A stretch of 64,000 nucleotides of DNA from Nectonema munidae (lineage: Eukaryota > Nematomorpha > Nectonematoida > Nectonematidae), in the NCBI GenBank assembly GCA_030549495.1, contig JAUIRK010000885.1, positions 124,001 through 188,000 on the forward strand, given 5' to 3'. Shown piece by piece: positions 27,501 to 39,500 of this stretch. The position numbers and the translations under genes were made by a program. Below the pieces are notes generated by a model. It was not told the DNA's origin, ran no database searches, and worked only from the letters and a program-made list of their open reading frames with translations. Numbering within the stretch: position 1 is the stretch's first letter; each line of letters begins with the position of its first letter.

Positions 27501-30500
27501 AGATGAAAAAAATGATTAGATTTTTGTAGCAATGTCACGCTTGTTTTCAGAAACTGTTTTTTCTATTTATTGCTTATCATTTCCAAGCATTAAATTTTTA
27601 TTTAAAAAATATTATTTTGAATGTTGTTAAAGAATATTCAGAGAAATCGGAATGGATGATTTCAGAGATAGTCAACACTAAAATTTATTTCCTGAATTGT
27701 TGTTGGATATCAATACCGCATTGATTGTAATTTATTCTATATTTAGATTTTGTTTGAAGTTTCGCACTGTTGGTTCTCGCTATACGAAACGCTTTCATCA
27801 AATGTATCGACGAACAATAGAGGCGGTGAATCATCCAACTTCTCATCTAATCAAGAAAGTTCTCGCAATCCACCAGAGAATGCGTTTCCACCTACTTTTC
27901 CTAACCATAAAAATGTATCTAATAATATTTCCTGCAATGTGGTTAATCCATTAATTTCGCCAAGTCAATTCTTGCCTAATCCTAACTCGACATCCAACAT
28001 TGATAAGTATTTGCAATACGCCTCGAGTCCAAACCAACTCATCACACACAACAGATATAACCTCAGGGTTCCTTCCCAATTGTATCTCTTTCCATACAAT
28101 TCCTTTCCTCCTCCTCCTCCATATCCTTTTTATCCTCAACAAAATAACTTTGTCAACTTCTGCTATCCCTTAGCTCAGAAAGGTGGTCGCTTTGTGTCGT
28201 CAATTGATCCATTTTCTCAAAGTTACTTTAATAATAACACAATTCCCATGTCACCTTCATCCTTTCAGCTTCACTTCCCACAACAAGGCATGCACAAGTT
28301 ACCTCCGTCTGAAAATCTTGGCAATGTATTTTTTAGCAAATTTATAGTCTTTGAATTTCAATTATATCCTCTTATAAATACTATCCAAAATATTTAGGGA
28401 CTTTAAGGGCGACCCAACTCATGGTGGTTTGCGATTCCCGCACCCTCTGACGGATGTCTGTTACTCGCAGCAAATATTTTGTGAGTTTCAATGTGATAAT
28501 GCAGCCATATGTGGGTTGTACCTCGCCATCATACGGCTGCAGGTTGAATCTCTATAATTGCACATTTTTATGATCCGAAATGACTCTGAATTAGCAAGGT
28601 TCGCAAGCTTATCCATATCATACTTGGGGTCAAATATATTTGTATTTTAGAGTAGTTTAAATACTTTTGAGAGTATTTGTATTTAAATACTTTTAATTAT
28701 TTTTTAAGTTATCATATGTAGGGTTTTGGAATCAGAAAAATTCTATGGTTCCGAAAAAAAATAATTCAGTGTCTGGCTCCTTTATCGATTTCAGCTCCCG
28801 CTTTGCCAATTATTTTCTCAAGTTTTGAAAAGTTTGTTGTACCATTGCTTGGTACCATAACCAATATATAAAAAATGATATTGTGAAGAACTAGATTTAT
28901 AATTTCGATAGACCATGATTTTTGCTAAAAGAGGCTTGTTTATTGACGGGTTACGTACTATCCAAATAAAACAATACAATTAATTTATAAAACTAGTTTC
29001 ATGAAATAAACCTATTACTATTCCTAGCAACAAAAATGAAAAACAAGATAAACAAGTATTTTTTATCTAAACAAAATTTATCCTTGTATGTTTTGGCTCT
29101 ACGAAAATAAATCTACTTTTTATTTGCTGCAAAAATTTCAATAAAGCAAAAAATATTTTACTTTTATTCTCAAAACTTAATGTTTTGTGAATTATTTTAT
29201 ATTTTGTCTTTAACTTGATCCAAGCGTGTGCATAAGTGAGGTTTTGATTATAATTAATTTTGATAATTAAACTATAATTTAGAATCGCTTCCTAATTTCT
29301 ACGATGAAAAGTGGATTAAAGGCAATAGAAATGCTGGTAGTGGGGATAAAGAAAGACTTGAAGTTTGTGAATGAAAAGTTCATAACAAATCCTTCGTACT
29401 CTGAAGACATTAAGTGGCTTTTGAATGTAGCCTTTTTAATGGGTAAGTGTTCCTGTTAGTAGTAATAAATAATAATAATTTAATTGTAAAGTATAATCAT
29501 TGAGTTTGTGAAAAATTTCGAAGTTCCTTGTAGGCTCTTATAATACAAATTGATTCCTTCATTATAATGCAAAGCTTTTAAGAGTACTCAAGTCTCACTT
29601 ATTTTCAGTATTTTACTATGATTGTATACAATAAGAACACATTACTCTATATATAATATAGATTTAATATACATTTTCTTATAAGTATCTAAGGTAAAAA
29701 TTATAATTTCAAAACAAAACTTAAATAAAATAGAATTTAAATTATTTCAGGTTTAATCGGAAAAATTTGTAAAGTGAGAATCGATTTCATAACACATATT
29801 CAAGCCTGCCGAAGTACAGAAACTGTTAGAACAACAGCACCTTGACAAGTTTTTGTTTTAGATTCTTATAATAACTAATTCGGTATAAATATGTTTATTT
29901 TTTTGCTAAATACATTATCACCTAACAAATAATAACTTATAAAAGCATAAGATATCTCTAAATTTAATATTTACATAAATATAAATATTAGCCCTAGAAA
30001 TGCTAGAATTTTTATATATCATAAAGTCCCAAATGGATCAATTGAAGTAAACATAATAACAATGTTCATATCTTCTATTAAGTTTTATGCTAGTTTTTTT
30101 TAAAAGGAAAAAACTTGTTAGTAATTTAATTCTGTAATACGACTAATATTCTATTATGTATATTCTTAGCCTTGAAATACAAAAAACTCCATTGGGCATG
30201 AAAGCCGATATCCTTTTCTTGTACCCGTGGGTGAAAAATTGTGTGGTTCAAAAAGAAAAAAATCGAAAAAATATAATTACCCCCAAATAAAATCTTAACC
30301 GTTCAATTTTTAAAAAATAAAAATCATTTGTATTGTTATTTATTTGTGCGTGGATCCCGTTCTTATGATATTTGTACTTGATTCTTTGAATAAATTTGGT
30401 TCGAATCAATCAAACTTTGGATCAATTGCTGCACTGCCAATGAAGTTTTTTGCACTAAATTTAATATTTTTTATTTTCAAAAATATGATCGAAGAAGCTA

Positions 30501-33500
30501 ATATTTTTCTCACATTTCAGAAATCTGAAAATAAAATAATCACAGATTACATTTTTATTTGATATTTAGCGATTATGGTCAACTCAGTCTTTTGGCTTTT
30601 CTGAGGTTAAAAAATTATTATAGAATGATTACTTATTAATTTTTTTAAATAGCAAAAATTCTTGGAAAACAAATAAAAATCGCGCTTAAAAAATAACGGA
30701 ATCTCGGGATTTCTCCTTCTCGCGGTACCAAGAAATAAGCATATGCGTCTCTTCCTAGTTCTACGATAATTGTTTTATAACAACTAACTAATGGAAAGAA
30801 AAAAGAAGCCAACGGATCGCCCGATTCGATTTTAGTAAGTTGTATTGCAGAAATTTAAAGAGTTGAAAGATATCGTTTAAAAATAAAAAAGGATGAAGAA
30901 ATATTGTACATTATATATTTACCAGTCGTCAGACAACCTGTTGAATGTTTAAGAAAGCGCCTATTTCTAAATTACACATTTTTGAAGGAAAATATACCTT
31001 AGATAAATGAAAATGATTGTTTGAAACTAGGGTAAAATACTTACTTGTACATTCTCAAAATTTAGAGGGGGAAGCGAAATTCTTTTTTTTTATAATTTAA
31101 AAAATTTATAATAAAAGAATTTCTGTCGAACTAGCACATCACCATGATTACCCAACATTACACTTGCACTCTCAGCCCTCAATCCCACGTATCTTAAGAG
31201 CGGCATATATAACAGAAGATGGTGATACTCCGGAGAGTGATGACGATGCAACCACATCTCCTTCATATCTGCAACAACTAGATCAGGACTTTTAATCTGG
31301 GTGCACCTCATTAAGAGCTCATTAATACAACAGCATAGCCTTGCTCTTAGATCTATCACAGACATCATTAGCAAATACACAACAAAACTCAAAGATTGGA
31401 CTGCGAAATGATGTAAGTATTGTAAAAGGGTGTAAAGAAAATTGCAAAAGGGTTTGCGACAGACCGAAAATTGTAGATCTTTTCAGCAATTGTCAACATA
31501 GCTGGTTCATATCAAATGACTTGGTTAAGTGGCTTCATTACTCTGCATTGAGACACTTTGCCGCTTAAAATTATAAATGCTAAAATTTTAGGCGATTAAA
31601 TTTTACCAAATAGATTACGAAATTTAAAACGCAAAAAAATTGAAAGTCAAAATTTTTTGAAAGAAAGCTTACTACTAAGCTTAAATTTATATGAATTAAT
31701 AGGAGCTATTTACATGGAATAGTTGTACAGAAAATAAAACGAGTACAGAATAAACTTTTTACAAATTAAGTTATGTAAGATAGATACTTTTACAGTAAAA
31801 TTAAATTCATTTACCTACTTATAAGTTTTATTAGAAAAAATTGAAGGAAAGTGTAAAGACATTCTAACAACTACTATTCAAGGCAATCTTGGTAGACTAA
31901 AAATAAAATTATTTGAAAAACTAAAGCAAATAAAATGAATAACTAAGAATAAAGATGCCCTAAATTTAAATTCTGGAATAAAAGACTTGATAGTTTAAAT
32001 TATATTTAGCAAATATAATCAAGGCACTTGTCCTAACTAAATTATATTTAGCAAATATAATCAAGGCACTTGTCCTAACTAGTTTATGCTATTAAGTTAA
32101 TTTTTTTGCCGTTACTTTACTCAATAAGGATAAACCTTTTAGAATACTTTCTTATATAGTTTTGTGCTATAAAACTATTTACTCCTCCAAAAAATTTGTA
32201 AACCCTTGTTCAAATTCCCGTGCTTAAATTCGTTTCAACCGACCTGAAACTAATTTAAAAAAAGTAGATTTTAAATATTCATTCAAAGACTTAGCCATAA
32301 GGAATAAAACATGAAAAGTAATATAGAAAGTCTACTCATAAGCCTAAGAAGTATAATTCAAAATTATTGGGAGCAGAAGAGGGCAAAATAGGGTTTCTCT
32401 CTACCGTGCAGATGTGCGTCCTTGGTTCTAATTTATTTATTTGTCAAATTAGTATAACGCATTTTGGATGCTATAAGTCTTTTTATTTTCAATCCTTGTA
32501 TTTCTTAGAATTCTTTCTTTTGTGTTGTTATAAAGCATGCTATGTTTTTACTAGGAGAGGACATGATAATCAAAGTGATTGAAAGTGTGATTCAGTGTAA
32601 TCATTCACCATTCTTCCTGCAAGAACTTATTGTTGCGATTGTAAATTATGTTGGTCTTCAAAGCAGCTGCTATCTTGCTTCACTTTCTTATGCAAAACTA
32701 GATCGATACATGCCTACTCTCTACAACAAATGCTGCGAAATGTAAGTAAATAAGTTAGTTTATTATATATATAAAGTTTGAGATAATAAAGTTACAGAGG
32801 TAAAAGAAAAAAATCGGTGCACAAATTATAAAGTTTCTTTTGAGTTCCTGATCCCATATGAAGATGGTCTTCATTAGGTGGGCATCGAGAAATCTGGAGC
32901 CTTGGAGGAAAGTTGAAGGTTAAACAATTAGACAAAAAACATCAATAGTGTTAGTATAATAAAAAAAACCATTGTCGCAAACACAATGACCTCGATGGTT
33001 TCATGATGACCTACTGGTTTTTTAAAACCTTTTATTAATTTCCCTTTTTTCTGTTGCTTGTTTCATCTTCCTCGGTTGTAATGGATGATTATGCATGTTA
33101 ATAGCTTGTCTGAAGGTGTGTATGTGTAAATATCTGTATTGTCTGGGCTTACACAACCTATATCACCCAACAACTGGGTATGGATTTCCCCATCGAAAGC
33201 TTCCCTTCAATCTGATGTGAGAGCCAACTCGTATATAGTAACTTTTTATCTTGTGGGACGAATTGAATACCCAACTCATGGTTCAGCCTTATCCGTCCGA
33301 GGATACCGTATACTTCTCAAATTTCACCATAACCGTCGGATGTATCTGTCAATTGATGCTCGACTCACATCTTCCCCCATAGTTATAGCTAGCCTATGAT
33401 ACGGGGATACTAAGAGTTGTCCCATGTCTTGTCCTAGCTGATCAGGAGTTCGTTCATCTGATGTGGGGCGAGTTATTCTATCTACTGGTGATAATCGTAC

Positions 33501-36500
33501 ATCAGTACTAACTTGTGTTTCACCAGGACATGATGATGCGTACCATATGTCATGTGCATGTCTCCTTGGGTAGCCGATCAGTGAAATACCATAACCATTT
33601 CTTCGACAGATAACATCCCTCTCCTGACGCGTCCTTTTTACTCCATCTCTATATCTTTCTTGCACTATTATGTATGTTATTGGTTCTTCTACATTTAGTC
33701 TAGTTGGGATATCTCTTCTCAAGTTAGTGATGTAGTTTGTGACTATTGGCGAAATCTGAGCAATTATCTTTAGACAATGCTTTGGGGCCACAACTGAGGA
33801 GGATTCCATATTCAAATTCACAAATTGGATCATGGATGTAGGTCTGGTACTACACCGATGGCACCATCTTGGTCGCCTAAAGTACATACAATGTTGGTTG
33901 TTAAAAACTCCCTTAGGCTCCATATCTGAGAAGCATAGACGTTATACCCATAAGTGCAACAGTTACTCACGTTCCATATTCCCAGAATTCCAATGAATCA
34001 TCGAGACCCTTGCTGTAGCTCACACTGTGCAACAATGGCAAGCTGACTTGTGCGTCGGAGTAGCCTGAGACTTCTAGATTCCGGTCCTGCGATACTTAGG
34101 TTGTATGGCTGAATAGTTTCCAGCACCTCTTGGACATTGGTTAGCTCCAATCTTGGCACACTAGTCCCCAGTGGTGAATATAGCTGTATGAACTGCTGTA
34201 ACAAACCGTTTAGCAGATGTAGGGAGAGATCTGGCAATAAGAATGTAATGTGACCGAGATATTGATGTCTTTCTCTTACAAACACATAGTAAAAGAGCAA
34301 ACATCTTCCTGCCCTTGTTTCTATATCTATCCTATAGCTTCCTGGGAATGCTTCAAAGAGGCACTTCTGTTGTTTAGCTAAAAGAAAAGCATTTATGATT
34401 CCTTCATAAGGACTGTGTTGATATATGCTTGCTCTAGTGACTAGTGTTTCCACTTTTTGCCTTACGGTGGTGTCCGCCCAGATATAGTTAGCTAGGTACA
34501 TAATTACTTTGTTTCCATCTCCCATGTTAAGCTCAGTAACATCGGTGTGATGAGTCAGGTCATTTGAGTTTTCATAAACTCGAAGACCTGTCCTTGGGTC
34601 GCTGTCCCAGTTCCAGATAAAGTCTATAGTATATGCTGATTCAAGATTATTTCCACCGTAGCTAAAATGACCAATCTTATCAAATGTCAAGTCCTGCTTT
34701 GATGGTAGTTGGACTCCTCGGTAACTTGGAGCACGTAGCAGCCTATATTCTTGGCTTGGTATTGCTCTAGTGCAGCCCTCACACTTGAGGGTCAGGCCCC
34801 AATACCCACTGACATCCTCCCTTAATAGGCATCTATGGGTTAGCTTGGATATTATGCCCACAGGTAACGGCTGGTACATGATGGTGTAATCCTCGGCTCG
34901 CTGACAAAGGTTGATGGCGGAGTCCGTTCTAATTCGCACATGGCTTGTGATATTCCCTGGGAAGTTCACATATGCTCCTCGGTTCATATACAAGTGCTCG
35001 TCCCGATGTTCAAAACATCCACATAGCACCTGCCCAATGTTGCTGGTGAGGACGTCTATATTTCAGTGAGCTTTTTCCTGGATGAGTACTTTGAGCAGCT
35101 AATCTAGGTGTCTATCCTCTCCTAGCCATCCCAATAGCTCAGCCATTTTTACTGCTGACTCACCCTGAGGGGAAGGATTCAGTAGACTGGGCTGGATCAG
35201 TCTTACTTGAGTGGCCGCTCCAAAATAAAGAGGGGCTTGCCCTCGTGGACGCAGGGCTGTCATAAAACTTTTTAATACATGAATATGAATACTCACAACA
35301 ATTTCTCTTTCACTGATATCATTCCATCGTTGTAGCGCCCCTTGATGGCTTACACTAATAGCTCTTTCGTGAGATTGACTAGTGTGCGTGTAGGACACTC
35401 ATTTTGGTGTATTAACTCCGACAGTAGATTACCCCGGCCCTGTGGAGTCAATAGAATGTAATTAACTCATTGTCTAGTCTCTTGGATTTCTCACTCAGTT
35501 CTGCTAGAGACACGATTCCCTCTAGTAATCGCCCAACTGAAGTTGATGTGCGGAATCTTCCTATTGCTCTCTCAATAAGTGCTAAATTCGAATATTGAAA
35601 TAACGCGGAGTAAAGTTTCAGTGAGAGAAGGGACAGTTGCTGCAGATCTGTTAGAAGGATCTCTCCTTTGATTTGAGTCTCCATACTGAGGAGAGGTAGT
35701 AATGATTTGTTTTTCGTAATTCTAGGTAATACAGCTTCAAAATGGTCTCGGATCCATAGCTCCATGTCATCAGGTAGTATGGTTGGGATTGTGAAAGGAT
35801 CCCGAGAGACTGCTGTCCAGTTCACACCCCGTCTCGGATAGATAGGCACGGAGAGTACCCCTTTGCCAATTGTAGGAGCTAATCTATGAGTGAACGTCCT
35901 CTTGAGGTAATGCAAATTTTCAGTAGCAGTGTCAGGATGACCTCGAATGCAGTAACTGGCATATGGAGTCACCTTAAGTTCCCCCCCCCCCCCCCCCCCC
36001 CCAGTGCTATGCTGACAACTAATAAGGCACCAAGCTGATGCTGTTCGACGCATCCTTAGAATGCTTTCGAAGGCACAAGTGAGATAGGAGGCAATTGGGG
36101 ATAGAGATTCTCCTCCAAAAATTACCCCACATAAGTGAATGGCACTCAGTTGGAGGTTTAGAGAGGGGGCAATTTTCATTGCCACTCCCCCTGCTCTACT
36201 GATGTATTTTAGATTTAGTGGTATGCGTATAGCATGATAGGCGGTTGTACTCAAAATAATGGAGGGCCGCGTATGTCTCCTCCAATTTTAGTGGTAACGC
36301 TGTCTCATGTGACATATTGTTTAAGGCAGTATAGAATGCCTCCTGCACAAACTGTGCAGATTGATGCCGTCCCAGTGGTGCCATGAAGACCTGGTTATCA
36401 CCAGATCTCATGAGGTCCGCAATGAAACCAAGGTCATACGTGTGATATAAGAGAGAGCATGCTGTTACCAGTGTTCATACTCGCTGAAACATGCCCTCCC

Positions 36501-39500
36501 ATAGAGAACAATCCGTATGTGGCTCTAGAACCAAAATGTGGTAGTCCTGTAATTTCTTGTGGCGAAGAGTTAACAGGGTTTTGGAACAAGCATATCCGTT
36601 GGGTGAGTACATGAATTGATCCATACAGTTTTGGGGTGGAAAAAATACGATCTATTTCCCGCCTTATTGTTGATACTAAAGAATGTCTTTGATCGAGACA
36701 CCATTTAGAAAAGTCCATTGAGACATGTACACATCTCCGTAAATTAGCAGCCCCACTCAAGAATTGACTCAGCCTGAGTGAGCTGTAATTCATAGACTGA
36801 TAAGGGAAGTAACTGAGAATTCCGTCCAAGTATGACCTGGTAGTAGCGCAATTCTGGGGTGAGTTTTATAAAATACCTCGCCTGATCTATCTGTGCTTTT
36901 TCAAGGACGTTAGCTACTGCCGTTTCTACATTCACAACAGGGTAAGTAAAGAGTTTATTCAAACTTGCTAACTGTATCTTCATCTCACTGTCCCATGAGT
37001 TGAATACAGGTATAGCCATCCATCTCATCAGTGGTGAATCAGGGATAGAGCTTAAAACTTTATATAGCTATGTGTTTGTGAGTGATTCTTCAGTTGCTAT
37101 GATTTGGCCAACAGCTGTTGCCATAGTTGCTTTGAGACTATCATATACATCTTTACCCAACTCTATAGCACTAGCAATTCCAGCATTAATAAATCTCACT
37201 ACCAGGTTGGTTCGGCTCTCCTTTAAAATATGATCTGACAGACTGACGTAGAATAGCACAGTCCCGATGACAGTGATGGCCTCATAGAATTCAAGATATG
37301 TTATCTATGGCATTATAACCTTACCAAACTTGATATGGTTTACTATAATCCAGTTACCATAAGCATTAATGGTTAGCTCCTTACTGAGCTGATAACTATT
37401 ATGGAACTTTATGCTGTTGTGAAATCGGGAGAAGATATAGAGTTGGTGTCTGACACCATATGCTTTGTATAGCTCGGGAGGGAAATCAACTTCCAGAATA
37501 TTTGTTTTTGGGACTATATCACACCATGCTTCGACACTTGACAACATCATTTCCTGTAGCAGCATCATGTCTTTTTTGTTTATTGGCTTGATTAGCCCAG
37601 AAAATTCCCATAGCCAGAGGTACATGTACTTTTAGTAATCCATACATCTAGTAATCACATCATCAGCATCTCTGAGAGCATTAAACACACTTTCCATTTC
37701 TTTTGTAGCAATGCCTTGCTTCCAGAGTATAAATTCACTTATTACAATAGCTGTGGTAACTCGGCTTTCTCTTCTCCACACAGTTGCTCCTGTTTTAGGA
37801 ATAGTCTTGTCCTGTTCTTCATAGCTCTCCACTGCACCACTCACACCCATCACAAACTCATTATCATCATCAGCCATTATCGAGGCTGATTATAGTGCAA
37901 GCTTAGACACAATTGAAAAATGCATTAATTAGATTAATTGGATTGTCAGTGTAGAAAAGGGGTAGGGCGGAAATTCCTGGAATCTTTGTTGTTTATCTGG
38001 TGTTGATCACACTGTCAGGCAATTACTATGGTTTTTATAAACCAGACACGAGAGAATTGCTATATACACACAGACTACCCTTATTATCCTAATGGGACTC
38101 TAAAGAATCGTTACCTAGATCTCGTGAACAGGGGCGCACATCCTCAAAATTATTGGGGGGGGGGGGGGAATTTTTTTGTTGCAATTTTTAAAATTAGTGG
38201 TCTGGAAATACCACGGGAGACCAAATATTCAAGCAATCCTTTAAAATGAGTGTATTCAGCGCATACCTAAAGTCCTAAATTTATAAGACTACTTTATATT
38301 TTTTTTTACAAAATTGGTGAATTTAAATACTATACTTCCAGCGAAAATATTTTAATTAAATTTGCATATCGAATATCGTGAGCAGAAAAAATTCCCCCAA
38401 TTAAAAAGTAGGAAAAAACCCCCAGTAAAAATGCCCCAATTTAAAATTGGGGAAAAATGCCCCAACACAAAAAAAATTCAAAAAATTATTGATTAAAATT
38501 AAAAAAAAATTTTTTTTAAAAGATATGTCAAATAAAGGTTTTTTGTAAAAAAAAAAGTTAACTTTTCATCTAAAACATTTAAAATTTAATTAAAGTAAAC
38601 TAAAAAACTCAGCAAACTACAATTTTTAAATACAAAATTTTTTTTTATAAAACAGCAAATATTTTTGGACTTCGTGTGTATCAGAGCACTTTCTAAATAT
38701 AATTTGTATTTTAACTGATTTTAAGAACACATTTCCACAAATCTGCACCTTTGCCATTGTTTTTAAGAACTTTATAAAGAAAAAAACCCTATAGATTAAG
38801 AAATTTTATAAATTTAGCCTTTCAAAACGGTACCAAATAAAAATATTTATATAATTAAAAAAATCCTGAAAATCAAAAATTAGGGGGCATTTATTCCGGA
38901 GGCATTTTCTCTGAGGGCATTTTAACCTACAACCATCGAATATACACTAGTTTAAAAAAATCCAAAATTGTTAGGGGGTGGAATAGGCTTTTCATTTGAA
39001 AAATGAAGTAGTCTACCAGGCACATTACAGGAATTGATGAAAGAATATTTGATTCATAGAGAAAACAAATAACTGAAGGTTGGATAGTTTTATATGAGTG
39101 AATGTAGTCTAAAGGCAAAGAGTCTACTAGACAGTGGACACCCTGCGATGTTTATATGAAAAAATGTTATTGATTCAGGGGCAAGAGTATAAAATGAAGT
39201 TATAATTGTGCTAACAAAAAAATTAGATCGCATTATATCATTTTACTCAGCATCATTCAAAAATAGTTTAAAAGCTAAAGTGAAACAAGCTACAAAATGT
39301 AAAATAACTTTTAACATGTTGCAATGATTTGCCTTTTATAATAACTTTTAAGGAAAAAAGTCTATCAGAAAAAGTTATAAAGCTTCAACAAAAACAAACA
39401 ATTTTAGAGCATAACTTAAGTTTTTTGAAAACTAATTTGACGTATCCACTACAGTATACTCTATGGTTGGTTGAGATGATGGACATAGCACGGAAGCCTC

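Noticed and set aside
27697-27954. 85-codon ORF overlapping the ZSWIM8 exon
   Set aside because: Other frame of the exon at 27747-28325, which has the conserved LFEV..W block.
33139-33399. + strand ORF opposite the L end
   Set aside because: Shadow of the antisense L remnant; no support of its own.
35448-37877. First impression of a viral nucleoprotein
   Set aside because: DFSKW, GNSML and GDNQ motifs in order show this is the N-terminal half of the polymerase.
38028-38249. + strand ORF with glycosylation-like motifs
   Set aside because: It crosses the edge of a dispersed repeat and a G run, has no splice context and is antisense to viral sequence; treated as chance.
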